A DNA stretch of 64,000 nucleotides from Buddleja alternifolia (taxonomy: Eukaryota; Streptophyta; Magnoliopsida; Lamiales; Scrophulariaceae). The stretch lies in the NCBI GenBank assembly GCA_019426215.1, contig CM033405.1, positions 8,161,001 through 8,225,000 of the forward strand. The letters are read 5' to 3'. The position numbers and the translations under genes were made by a program. Under the pieces are notes generated by a model that saw only the letters and a list, made by a program, of their open reading frames with translations, made no database searches and had not been told where the DNA came from. Shown here one piece after another: positions 10,148 through 21,962 of the stretch; the first letter of the stretch is position 1; each line of letters begins with the position of its first letter.

Positions 10148-11460
10148 ACGCCAATGGCGTATCCACATTTTCCTTTCTCTTTTTATTTTGGTGATTTTTT
10201 ATTTTATTTTTCTTTATGTGACAGGGTACGCCATTGTTAATGGTATACCTTGTCCGATTTTTTTTTAAAAAATCGTCATTTTCGGGATGATTTTTCGATA
10301 TTTTCTGTACATTTTCGAGCTTCGACTTCAATACAAAAAATGTAGATTGACTCACAAATTTTGTAACGGTGCGAGAAATGATTCATTTTGATATCCGGGT
10401 GAAAAAATACATGATGTTAAAAAAGACACGCATATACGGATTTTTCGAAAAAAAATATTTTTTTGTCATCTTCGGGATGATTTTTCAACATTTTTTGTAC
10501 ATTTTCGGGCTTCGACTTCAACACGAAAAATGTAGATTGACTCACAAAGTTTGTAATAGTGCAAGAATTGATTCATTTTGATATCCGAGTAATAAAATAC
10601 AACATGTTAAAAAAGACACACATATTCTGATTTTTAGAAAAAAAAATATTTTTTCGTCATCTTCGGGATGATTTTTTGACATTTTCTGTACGTTTTCGGG
10701 CTTTGACTTCAACATAAAAAATGTAGATTGACTCACAAAGTTTGTAACGGTATAAGAATTGATGCATTTCGATATCCTTGTGAAAAAATACATTAAATTT
10801 AATAAAGACATTATTTAACATGTTGTATTTTTTCACCCCGATATCGAAATGAATCAATTCTTGTACCGTTACAAACTTTGTGAGTCAATCTACATTTTTT
10901 GTGTTGAAGTTGAAACCCGAAAATGTACAGAAAATGTCGAAAAATCATCCTGAAGACGACAAAAAAATATTTTTTTTCTGAAAAATTCATATATACGTAT
11001 TTTTTTTAACATGTTGTATTTTATCACCCGGATATCGAAATGAATCAATTCTTGCACTATCACAAACTTTGTGAGTCAATCTACATTTTTCATGTTGAAT
11101 TCGAAACCCGAAAATATACAGAAAATGTTGAAAAATCATCCCGAAGATGACAAAAAAATATTTTTTTTCTGAAAAATCCGTATATGCGTGTCTTTTTTAA
11201 CATGTTGTATTTTTCACCCCCGATATCGAAATGAATCAATTCTCGCACCGTTAAAAACTTTGTGAGTCAATCTACATTTTTTGTGTTGAAGTCGAAGCTC
11301 AAAAATGTACAGAAAATACCGAAAAATCATCCCAAAAATGACAAAAAAAAAAATTTAAATTCGGACAGGGTACGCCATTCACAATGGCGTACCCTGTCAC
11401 ATAAATTAAAAAAACAAATCAGCAAAATAAAAAAAAAAAAGGAAAATGTGGATACGCCAT
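10148..11460. repeat. Foldback structure with ~650-bp arms made of tandem units
   Basis: The left arm (10148 to about 10800) is the inverted complement of the right arm (about 10815-11460), with a short AT-rich centre. Each arm holds about three tandem units of 185-195 bp; the motif TTCGGGATGATTTTT recurs at about 10282, 10470 and 10663. Units share GTAGATTGACTCACAAA and CATTTTGATATCC/GATATCGAAATG. The outer ends carry short palindromes such as TACGCCAATGGCGTA. A transcript across it would form a long hairpin. The right arm is interrupted at 11460 by the copia LTR. No transposase; element type unknown. Confidence 0.85.
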
Positions 11461-11865
11461 GGGCACTCAAAATGAATCATATATGTAAGTTTTCTATACT
11501 TAAATTAGAATTTTCTGCAAAAAGATATACCACGACCACCGACGGCACGCGAGCACGGGCCATGGCCTGGCCCGGCCCGTCCAACCCGACCCGACCGCCA
11601 CCGGCCTCGGCCGCTGGTCGCGGGTCACGGCACACGCGCGCGGTGCAATGCGGTGCATTGCACGGGGCGTGGGTGATCCCTCCACTCCCTTTTAGCTTTA
11701 TCAATTTAAGTATTCAAGTAAGTACATTTATAATATACCGGCTTCAACTTCTTTACTTTGCCTATGTGGGATAAAGAACTTTCTCATAATTGTTCCAAGC
11801 AAGTTCCATTTAATTCTTCATTAAACACTTGTTTTATACTAACATTTATTACGAAAATTCCAACA
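11461..11865 (-). repeat. 3' LTR of copia 1
   Basis: Matches the split right-hand LTR (15883-16068 plus 19202-19387). It contains a very GC-rich block at 11540-11670 (GACGGCACGCGAGCACGGGC and similar) that is shorter in the other LTR. On the minus strand it starts TGTTGGAATTTTCGTAAT. Confidence 0.85.
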
Positions 11866-12429
11866 ATCCCCCCCAATTTTCAAAATTCCATACAATTTCC
11901 AAAATTTCTATTTAACAGTATTTTGCACTTCAATAAAGGTGTCTTTCGACTTGAACTTTTACATAGTCTAGCACGTTTCAGGTACCCGAATATTGTGATA
12001 GTAAAAACTTTGAATCAAATATTCATAGTGGATATTAGCACATGTTAAACATACAATTTACAAACAGCTCATTCAACTTGCTCGCACATTAACAGCCTTG
12101 TGCGACAATCTCAGGATTAATAAGTGACTTAGAGATAAGCTTCCAATCTCGCAGACGCGGTCAAACTTCCTCACTTACATAGGTGAATCTAATCAAGTGT
12201 ACTTGTATGATTTAAACTTTCTAAAATTGGACATAGATTCATTAAAAGATTTATCTCACCCTCTTTCCATACAAGCATGCACTACTTTGAGATGGTATAG
12301 AATTAAATTCTATACGTTTGTGCATTTTCGGTTTTAACTACAAGTGTTTTTGGATTAAATCAATTGAATTGGATACTATCCAAGAATTGATTGGTTTCCA
12401 CCTATAGGTTACCTTTTACAAAGCTCTTA
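11866..12429 (-). other. Copia 1 polypurine tract and 3' untranslated region
   Basis: Non-coding stretch between the end of the RNase H frame and the 3' LTR. On the minus strand the purine tract GGGGGGGAT sits immediately next to the LTR. Nothing else was recognised. Confidence 0.6.
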
Positions 12430-15400
12430 AGCCCATCTCCCTTAAGGTTTTCCAAACCACATCCCTCGCAAGGCCTTTGGTGAAGGGATCAGCCAAATTC
12501 TCCTTTGACCTAACATATGTTATTCATATGGTACCACTTTCGATAAGATCTCGGACATAACTATGTCGTAGACTTATGTTTCTAGACCTACCATTATAAA
12601 TTTTCTTATATGCCTGTGATAATGTAGCTTCATTATCACACAAGATTGAAACAGGAGGCATTGGTTTAGGCCAAATAGGAATTTCTATCATCAGGTCCCT
12701 AAGCCATTTTCCTTCTTTAGCTACAGCCGCTAAAGCAATGAATTCGGATTCCATAGTTGAGTGCGCAATGCACGTTTGTTTCTTTGAACCCCAAGAAACC
12801 GCGCCTCCACCAAGTGTAAATAACCATCCACTTGTGGATTTGGTTCCATTAGAATCAGTAATCCAATTTGCATCAGTGTATCCTTCTAACACCGACGGAT
12901 GACCTTGATAACTTAATGCATAATTTATTGTGCCTTTCAAGTATCTAAGAATCCTCGAAATTGCATCCCAATGAATTTTACCCGGATTGCTAGTAAATCT
13001 ACTTAGTACTCCAACAACAAAAGCTATATCAGGTCTTGTACAATACATTGCGTACATAAGACTTCCTCACACTAGAATATTCGAATTGTGATACAACAAT
13101 ACTTTCATACTTCGTTAATTTAGCCGAAGGATCAAAAGGTGTACTAGCAGTCTTACAATTTATATGATTGAATTTTTTCAATACTTTCTCAATATAGTGA
13201 GATTGAGACAATGTAATTTTATCATGTGATCTAGTGATTTTAATTCCTAAAATTACACCAGCTTCTCCCATATCTTTCATGTCGAAACATGTAGATAAAA
13301 AAGCTTTAGTTTTCAATACTATACTATTATCAGTTCCAAATATTAACAAGTCATCTACATATAGAGAAATGATCACACATTTTCCATTTTTGCTTTTAGA
13401 ATAAATACACTTATCGATTCATTTATTTTAAAGCCATTTTGAACAATCTTTTGGTCAAATTTCTCATGCCATTGTTTAGGAGCTTGTTTTAGGCCGTACA
13501 AACTTTTAATAAGTTTACAAACTTTCTTTTCTTGCCCTTTCAAAACAAATCCTTCAAGGTTTTCCATGTAGACTTCTTCATCTAATTCCCCATTTAAAAA
13601 TGTCGTTTTAACATCCATTTGATGTATAACTAAGTTATAAATTGAAGCTAAGGAAATTAGAACTCTAATGGAACTTATTCTTGCTACGGGTGCATAGGTA
13701 TCAAAGTAGTCTTTACCTTCCTTTTGTCGATAACCTTTTGCAACAAGTCTAGCTTTGAACTTCTCAATGGATCCATCAGGTTTAAGCTTACGCTTAAAGA
13801 TCCATTTGCATCCAATAGGTTTACAACCAAGGGGTAAATCAGATAGCACCCAAGTTTTGTTTAACATGATTGAATCCATTTTATCATTAATAACTTCTTT
13901 CCAGAAAGCTACGTCCCTAGATGAAATTACTTACTTATAAGTTAAAGGATCATGCTCAACATTGTATACTATCGTAGAAGTAATATCATTCCTATCACCT
14001 TCTACTAGATACATGTAGAAATCGGAACCATAGGACTTAGCAATTCTTGCTCTTTTACTTCTCCTTAGCTCAACTACTTCATTTTCCGTAGATTCATCTA
14101 CAGAAGTTCCATTGAGCTCTTGATTTGAACATGTGTTTTCTTGTATTCTTTTTTTCTATAATATTCATAAGGTGAAATATTAGTTTTCTTGTGAGGAATA
14201 CGGTTAAGTATATAACAAGCCGTGTTCAAAGCTTCTCCCCACAAGTTGTTTGGTAAACCAGAAGTATTAAGAAGAGTATTAACCATTTCTACTAAAATTC
14301 TATTTTTCCTTTCCGCTACTCCATTTTGTTGAGGAGTATAAGGGGCTGTCACTTGATGAATAATACCATAATCTTCTAAGAAGTCATTATAGGCTATATA
14401 TTCACCACCTCTATCCGATCTAAGATTTTTAATCTTACAATCTAGTTGGTTTTCAACCTCAGCCTTACACACTTTGAATTTCTCCAAAGCTTCATCCTTA
14501 GTCCTCAACAAATATACATAAGCATACTTGGAATAATCATCTATAAATGTTATAAAATATCGTTTACCACCTCTAGTGAGAATTCCTTCTAATTCACAAA
14601 TATCAGAATGAATTAATTCTAAAGGATTTGATTTTCTATCTACTTATGAAAAGGTTTTCTAACTATTTTTGATTTAACACAAATAGAACACTTTTTATCA
14701 TTTGATTTAATACTATTAGGAATTAATCCTAAATTCATCATGCATTTCATACTTCTAGAATTAACATGACCTAGTCGATAATGCCATAAATCAAAAGAAT
14801 CAACAATATAAATAGAAGAATTAAGATTATTATTACTCAAACTCAGTTTGAACAATCCGTTGGTTACATAGCCTTTTCCAACGTATTGTCCATTCTTGGT
14901 TACATTGATGCTATCCGACTCAAACAACACTTTAAAACCAAATTTGTTCAACAAACTCACTGACACTAGATTTTTCCTAATGTCCGGGACATGAAGTACA
15001 TCATTGGGAATGAGTTTCTTTCCGGAAGATAATTTAAGCACCACTTTTCTTTTCCCCGCAACCTTGGATGATGAGGAATTTCCCATATGAAGGCTTTGAT
15101 CGTCTTCAATTTCCTCATAGGTTTGGAACAAACTTTTGTTTCTTGCTATGTGCCTCGTTGCACCCGCGTTGATCCACCACTCAGTATCATCATCAACCAT
15201 GTTCACTTCGAACACCACAGCAGCAAAGTCTTCGTCATTTACGACGTTGGTTTGTACATGTTGTTGTTCTTTTTGCTTAGATTTCTCTTTCCAATCTTTC
15301 TTGAGATGACCAGGTTTACCGCAACTCCAACAATTTACTTTGACAATTTTGGGTTTCTTGCCATTACCGGAATTGTTATTGCCATCATATTTTCGTTTCT

Positions 15401-15434
15401 TTCCATTATTCTGAGACTTATTTTCAGCAACCAT
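12430..15434 (-). pseudogene. pol: Copia 1 zinc knuckle-protease-integrase-RT-RNase H, broken
   Basis: Read from 15434 leftward. A zinc knuckle [14 protein letters not shown] has lost its last cysteine to tryptophan. The protease motif reads INAGATRH where copia has DSGAT, so the catalytic aspartate is gone. Then come the pre-integrase LWHYRLGH, a CXXC pair, integrase RSDRGGEY and QQNGVAERKNR, RT starting KPIGCKWIFKRK with QMDVKTTFLNGELDEEVYM and the YVDD active site in SLYVDDLLIFG, then RNase H with [22 protein letters not shown] and CDNEATL. Pieces lie in different frames with breaks near 13370, 13880-14100 and 14510-14640. RNase H C-terminal similarity (KENLADPFTKGL) continues past an in-frame stop to about 12430. 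Non-functional remnant. Confidence 0.9.
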
Positions 15435-15507
15435 AAAATTTGGATTTTTCTTATCAACTTAATTTTCTCCATATTTCGGGTATTTTCCTCAATTTGAAGA
15501 AACTTGA

Positions 15508-15882
15508 TCAATTCTTGTAAATTGAAAGGTTCTTTCTTTGTGTCAACTCTTTACGAGTATTTTCCCAAGTCGGAGGCAACTTAGCAAGAATTCTAGAGAC
15601 TTGGAAAGCCTCGTCAAGAGTATGACCCTCGAAAATAATTTGATGAAGAAGTACTTGAAAATCATGAATTTGAACAAGAATAGATTGAGTATCTACCATA
15701 CAAAAATCATAAAATTCACTAACCAGAAAATGCTTATTTCCAGCATCTTTGGTTTTGTACTTGTTCTCCAATTCTATCCAAAGTTTCCTCGCCTTTTTGT
15801 TTGTCGAAGTTGGCTCGTACACATCATACAGCGAATTCGACATAGCATTCAGTATGTGACCCTTGCACATAAAATTTAAATT
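15508..15882 (-). pseudogene. gag: Copia 1 gag, N-terminally truncated
   Basis: The minus-strand frame shows CKGHILNAMSNSLYDVY, ARKLWIELENKYKTKDAG, FQVLLHQIIFEG and ILAKLPPTWENTRKEL, the conserved central part of plant copia Gag (UBN2/retrotran_gag type). The first ~70 residues expected are missing. The sequence runs straight into the LTR end at 15883, so start codon and primer-binding site were deleted. Confidence 0.85.
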
Positions 15883-16068
15883 TGGCACTCAAAATGAATC
15901 ATATATGTAAGTTTTCTATACTTAAATTAGAATTTTCAGCAAAAAGATATACCAAGACCACCGACGGCACGCGAGCATGAGCCAAGGCCCAACCCAGCCC
16001 CCGCGCGCGATGCGGTCGCGGTCCACATTGCGATGCGGTGCATCGCACCGGGCGTGGGTGATCCCTCC
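15883..16068 (-). repeat. 5' LTR of copia 1, inner part
   Basis: Matches the inner end of 11461-11865, including GAATCATATATGTAAGTTTT and the GC-rich block. It is interrupted at 16068 by a solo LTR; the rest resumes at 19202. Confidence 0.85.
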
Positions 16069-19000
16069 TGTCACGCCCCAAAATTTGGTCATAAAAGACC
16101 CAACTTGAACCTTTCAATGAAGTACTCCAATCCAAAATCTAACACACTTCGACAATTTATCTAGTAAGGTCATGACCCTAACGTCAACCAACATATTACG
16201 TAACTTACTATTCATGGCTCAATCTGAACTTTGCAATTATCGCCTCTAGGATTTGCCCAAGTCTGCACTCACGATCCTCAGAGCTAGTCCAACTACTCAA
16301 GTCACCTCTAACTGGAAGGAAGTAATGAAATACGTAAGCAAAGGCTTAGTGAGTGCCAGTGCTTGTGTGCAAGTTGCTTAAAATAGTTTTTAGACCCAAA
16401 TGATAAATTAGTGAGGGAAAAACAATAATAGTTTTTGTTGATTTTCAAAGGATCATTGAAATCCTAAATAAGAAAAGCAATTTGTGATCATAGTAACAAT
16501 TAAGCAATAGCTAGTATGAGACAAAGGTCTTAGTATATGCACGATGAGGTTTTGTCAAATATCATTGAAACATGCTTGGAAAAAATTACGTTCATGATAA
16601 AGCTGGAACAATTGGTGGCATGATATTTAAGTTTCAAAACATGCATTTTAAAAAGCATGTAGTTCAATGCAAGTATCACGTCCAAGACATGTTTAAGTAA
16701 CACGTACAACACATGTTTATATAACACGTACAAGACACGCTTAAGCAGTAGGGGGCTATGTTAGCAATACCATCGCGTCCGATGATTTACCCACAGCACT
16801 TTGGGTCCCGCTGCTTCTCCCTTATCACCCCTGAACACGCGGCTTAAAAGCCATCACCTTATACCTCCCCACGTAGGCTCGCGATGCCCGATTTGGTCAT
16901 ATCCGGAGTATGCCACACGATAAATGACCCATGCACCCTCAGAGCACTCCGTCCTAGGTGCATGGATCTGGACGTGAATAGCGGGAACTGTTTAAGACCG
17001 CAAACCCATGCTTGACCGGCCGAACCCTGCCCTATCCATCGCCCGACCTTGGGCCCAACACAACCACGTTAGATACAACACATCACAAGAACACCATCAC
17101 GACAAATGATCACGATACAAGACCAGTGATGGAGTAATTTCACAAAAATCATAAAACCGATGTTTATTTCGAAATCATTCTTGTATAAATTATGCATCTG
17201 AAATAAGTATGCAATCACGTATGTCACGAATGATGCAATGAAGCATTTTAGCTCACGATGAAATATCTAATCGAGCAAATAGTTTTCAGAACTTCCTTAA
17301 AAGAATGTTTTCCTCTAATTCATTTTCACAAAACATGCCTGAACAATTACTTTTGCAAGATACGTGTTTGAAAACATTCATGCAGGTAATAGTTGGTGCC
17401 AAGAATTGGTGAATGTAAAATGAGTCCTGAATTTGATTTGAAAGTGTTGAAACTCATTTTCATGTCAAGTATTCAGAGCATGTTGAAAGTACATAGATAT
17501 ATATATATGACGTATTCCTTCCAGTTTTGAAAGACATATAACTATAATTTTGAGAGGCAACTCACAGTACTCTTCCGAGCCACTTAGGATTGTCGTTGAG
17601 CAAAATTCCAACACTACCTGCTAATCCGAAGATCATATTAGAATCTTATTCTATAATATCATATCTTAATAATCTAGCCGATGTAACCTATAATCCTGTG
17701 AACTATAGGATCAAGACTAAAGTGTACTACACTCCTAAGAAAATTAGGCTGCAACCAGTTTAAATTAAATTCAAATATTACAAAATCCTTAAGAAAACAG
17801 TTTTGCGCCGTTGAAGTTTAGAAATTGTTAAAATTCATTAGATATAAGTTTAAATCTGAAATTTTCCAAACATATCAAAAACACGTGAAGGCAGATTGAA
17901 TAAAAAATTCTGAAACAATGGGCATTTCTAAGTAGGTGTTTTGATCATCGAACCCAGGCTTTACCGAAATCATTTTGAACACAGGCAGGTTGCATTATAT
18001 AATTTTTATAAAATCCCCTGTTTAATGAAAAATTCCAAAATTTGTATACAGTATTCCCATAAAACCCAAATTATCCCTGTAAAATTTTGAATCAAAATTA
18101 ATATATGTAAATATAACATTTGAATCCCCAAACACAACTTTCCCTGAAATCGTGTAAGACTCTGGCAGTCTACGTTTGACAATTTGACAAAATTCATCAA
18201 ATTTCCAAAAATCTCAAATTTTTCCAGATATGCACAAAACATGCCCAAGTATCTACAGAAAACGTGTCAAAGAATAATTGGGTAGTTTGTCCCTTAAATC
18301 AGTTTCAGAACTGAAGCAGATGAGGGAATTCGAATTGACAACCCCTTTTCTTTAACATCTTTGTTATCAACATGCATGTAAACTTTCTTCCATTAAATAT
18401 CAAAACCAACATCTACGCACTTCAACCACAGATAGATTTCAAGAATCCAACTAATTATATGCACATGCAACAATATACATTCCAACTCTTAGATTTCTTG
18501 GTAATAAACAAATGGGTTTTGAGTATCTACCTTTGATTGACCTTCTAAGAAGAACACGGTGGAAAGAATTCCTAAAATTGAAGGATGCTGATTGTAATTA
18601 TATACAGCTGCTGCGTGGAGTTGGACAGACCCATTTCCCCCTTTTCTTTTGTCTTGAAGTTGAATAGAGTAACTAAAAGGAGAGAGAGATAACTAAGGGT
18701 CTTTATATAGACCTACCATGAGGGGGTTTGTGCAATTTCCTCTTTCCTTGCTTTTTGTTTAAATCCCTAAGTTCAATCATTTATCAATTAAGTCCCTCAT
18801 AGATATGAACTAATAGCTAAGGTTTTCTTCTTGTCAAAATTAACAATTGGCATGTTAATACAATTACATAATAATCAAGTAATCTACTTACTTGGAGATA
18901 ATATTAGTACATATTTAGTCAAATAATTTTCAATTCCTAAGGAAAAATAACATGACACAAAATTGAATTACAAAACTATTAAACTCATACATAAAAATAT

Positions 19001-19201
19001 ACAGATATAGATATCACAAGAATACCACCATTTTCTTAAGATTGTAACAAAATAGTCACTACTTGAAGCATAGTTATTGTGGAACCACAATTGTTACACT
19101 TTCCTAATTTTACGAAAATACCACAATTTTAAATTATTCTAACCGCGCATTCATAAACATACAATGGAACCATATTGCACGAAAATGGGAGGGTTATCAC
19201 A
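16069..19201 (-). mobile_element. 3.1-kb solo LTR, probably Tekay/Del-type Ty3/gypsy
   Basis: The 3133-bp insertion begins TGTCACGCCCCAAAATTTGG and ends GGGAGGGTTATCACA. It is flanked by perfect 5-bp duplications CCTCC (16064-16068 and 19202-19206). No gag or pol frame is present, so it is a solo LTR. On the minus strand it ends GGGGCGTGACA, and the preceding ACTCACTAAGCCTTTGC-type sequence is typical of Tekay/Del chromovirus LTRs; its length also fits. A minus-strand TATA box lies at 18701-18710. It splits the 5' LTR of copia 1 and so is younger than copia 1. Confidence 0.8.
18701..18710 (-). promoter_or_regulatory. Probable TATA box of the solo LTR
   Basis: CTATATAAAG on the minus strand, followed downstream by a CT-rich stretch, lies in the 5' third of the LTR in its own orientation, as expected for a U3 promoter. 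Confidence 0.45.
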
Positions 19202-19387
19202 CCTCCACTCCCTTTTAGCTTATCAATTTAAGTATTCAAGCAAGTACATTTATTATATACCCACTTCAACTTCTTTACTTTTCCTATGTGGAATAAAGAA
19301 CTTCATCATATATGTTCCAAACAAGTTCCAATTTATTCTTCATTAAACACTTGTTTTATACAAACATTTATTACGAAAATTCCAACA
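19202..19387 (-). repeat. 5' LTR of copia 1, outer part
   Basis: Resumes with CCTCCACTCCCTTTTAGC, the sequence that is continuous in the 3' LTR at 11680-11700, and ends TTCCAACA like that LTR. Confidence 0.85.
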
Positions 19388-21059
19388 TGATTCAGTGGAG
19401 CTGGACTTATAGGAACTTCACCACTAAATGCCATTAGCTACAAGAAACAACCAAACTGGGAGGCTAATGGGTGTTGAGAGTCGAAAGAGGGTTCTATTCT
19501 AAATTGGAACATATGCATTTATTACATAAATGTTATTTATTTTCTTGAGATAAGTTACCAACAATTTTTCTTGATTCTTTGATTCATGGTAAAAAACTGT
19601 GATACATTTAAAAGATAAGAAGATAAAGTAATAGGAAAAATAAATTTAGGAGAAGTATGAATTTTTACAAATACTAGAAAGAGTCACACGCGTTGCACGC
19701 GGTCTCCTGATGATGAGCTAAATTGAAGAAGAAAGATTTTTTTCATCATCAATTCTTGCGTGATAATTTAGAGACAACGTGTTTCGTTGTTGGATTATTT
19801 TTTAAGAAACTTCAAGAAATCAAGACTTGAAGAATACGAGGATTGAAGAATTCAAGAAGTTCACCAATTCGAAGTTTTGAAGAAGAATTGGATTCTCATA
19901 CCACCTCGCTTCAGCGGGTAAGTTGAATTTATTTGTTAAAGCGGTTTTTTTAGATTCAATTATGTGATTAGAGAAACACTTTGGGTTTTAATTAAATTTT
20001 TGAAATCCTTCCGCTGCGTTTATGAGTTTTTTCGCGAAACGCAACAAGTGGGGAGAGTTGTATGCTTGATTTGTGCCATAGTGGCGGTGTGTTCTCTTTT
20101 TAATAGGTATGAATAGCCACTAGTGTTGTTTTCAAAAGAGTGCACCACACACTTTGTTATGGTGGTCGGAGGTGGGATCTCTCCTTAGTTTTAGTTATGT
20201 GAGGCGATAGTTCACCTTTTCCATATGAGTATAAATAAGTGGCGTAGTGGTGTGAGTGTGGTACTCATTGTTTCTTATTGGTGAAGGCTTATTCGCTTCA
20301 TGTAGTTTCTTTTTATGTATAATCTCATTCCCGAACCTTAATGGGAGTGGGGAGACCTACCATAGGTCCTCAGCCCCTCTCGATATTACTGGAGGGATTA
20401 TGGGGTGACCCATCCTCGTACGAGTCATTGACAGCTCGGGGGATTTTCGCGGTGTCACCCATATTGACCTCAAGTGGGGTCGCGAGTAATTTTATCACGC
20501 TTTGTTTTTTTACTGCAAGGGTAAATTTTTTTAAGTATGGAAGGTGCGATAGGTACCCAAGTGTTTGTTTGGCCGATGTCCATTGTCATCAAACGTTAAT
20601 AGCAACCATCAAGGTCATACATGTAGCTGCTAAAATAAACAAAGTAATAGCCTCTGTCGGATGTGGTAATTCCGAGGGGCATTTGTTTTAGGCATTCTTT
20701 AATCACCTAGGGGCAATATTCTACCCTCCCACCAAATTAGCATATTCTCATGCGGAGACAACATTCATCATACTTACTGGGGGAAAAAAGGATGTTTCTC
20801 AGCACTTCAATAAAAATATACAAACATTCATGATATGAAAGAAAATAAGGGGATGCACATAGGCATCTCAAACATATAATGTACATGGGTGCACTTAGGC
20901 TCCTCAAAACTTAAAGCAACAATAATCTCGACACTTGGCTCGTGGCCAACATGATATTGTTTGGTAATTAAATTAAGGAATAAAGTAGAGTTTCTAACTT
21001 GTTACCTTTCAACGCCTCACGGGGCTTAACCATTAGTCGGATCCGGGGAGTCACTCACC
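19388..21059. other. Uncharacterised repeat-derived sequence
   Basis: 19690-20010 contains CTTCAAGAAATCAAGACTTG-like leader sequence ending TTCCGCTGCGTTTATG, a motif shared with the LTR end of the Angela-like copia at 23011 (TTCCGCTGCGTTTTATTCG), so part is probably an old LTR. 20040-20700 has GC-richer sequence with an open frame but no recognised protein motif. 20700-21059 shows nothing clear. No intact gene can be supported. Confidence 0.4.
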
Positions 21060-21093
21060 GCGGCGTTTAGCTCCATTGCCAGCACACTGCTAT

Positions 21094-21645
21094 CTAGGGG
21101 GACCTTTGAGCTACTTTGGGCTTGCCCCCCAAGCGAGTCCCTTGGAGCGAGACTATGTTGATGGCGACTTGCTTTCCTTTGTCAGTGGGATCCTTGTCAT
21201 CATACTTCCTCTGTAGCTTCTTTAACGCGCTCGCGTAGCATTCCCTGGCAATTTTAATGTCTCTGACAGCTTCTCTAATTCCCACGGCGGTGGGGAACTT
21301 GACCCTTAAGTGGTAGGTTGAAAGGCCTCCCTAAGATAACATTATAGGTTGAGGGGGCTCTGACCACCAAAAACTTGACCATCATCGTGGAACAAGCGGG
21401 GTATGCGCCCAGCGAAATCGAAAGAGACACTTCCCCTAATGCTTGCACTGTTTCCCCCGTGAACCCAGTAAGGGGGTGTTGACTGACTGAAGTTGTGCAT
21501 TATCTACCCCCGGCTGGGTGAATGCGTTGTAGAATATTATGTTTGCTGAACTTCCGCTGTCCACCAACACTTTCTTCACCCAGAAATTTGAGATGGTCGT
21601 TGTTATCACCACTGCATCATTCACTAGTGGGATGACTTCTCCCAA
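21094..21645 (-). pseudogene. Gypsy protease and downstream linker
   Basis: The minus strand shows KKVLVDSGSSANIIFYNAF, the aspartic protease active site (DSGS) of Tat-type gypsy. After a break comes GIREAVRDIKIARECYASAL, the conserved pre-RT linker of these elements. No RT follows. Confidence 0.8.
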
Positions 21646-21962
21646 ATCTTTTGCCCAAACTCGATGGTGTGACGGTTGGGCTCTATCTGATTAACTTACC
21701 CCCCCTCCCGTGGGGGGAGCTTAGTGCATGCAGCCCTGTTGCTGCTCTCAACGAGGCATTCCTGCGTTCGTCGAATCTCCTCCTGCCGGGCCACCCAAGA
21801 TCACCCCTATGATACCATTCACTGGGGGGTTATCTACCCCAGAGTCTGCTACCGGGGGGTTATTTTTACCTCCATCTCTTTCCCTTGGTCTCTAGGGTGT
21901 CTGAACGGTTACATCGGACGGGGCAACCACCTCTTGAAGGTAGCCTCTCTTGATCAGCTTTT

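Larger units (their letters stand above)
11461..19387 (-). mobile_element. Degenerate Ty1/copia retrotransposon (copia 1), Tork-like, 5' LTR split by a solo LTR
   Basis: The minus-strand order is 5' LTR (right), gag, protease, integrase, RT, RNase H, 3' LTR (left), the copia order. The LTR begins TGTTGGAATTTTCG (minus) and ends near GATTCATTTTGAGTGCC. A polypurine tract GGGGGGGAT precedes the 3' LTR. No primer-binding site follows the 5' LTR: the LTR end joins directly to the middle of gag, so a deletion removed the leader and gag N-terminus. No matching target duplication was found; the left end cuts the foldback right arm, but foldback sequence does not resume at the right end. The frames carry several frameshifts, so the element is dead. 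Confidence 0.85.

Noticed and set aside
11477..11704. GC-rich frames on both strands (e.g. MIKLKGSGGITHAP…)
   Set aside because: They lie wholly within the copia 1 LTR GC-rich block and are not conserved in the other LTR.
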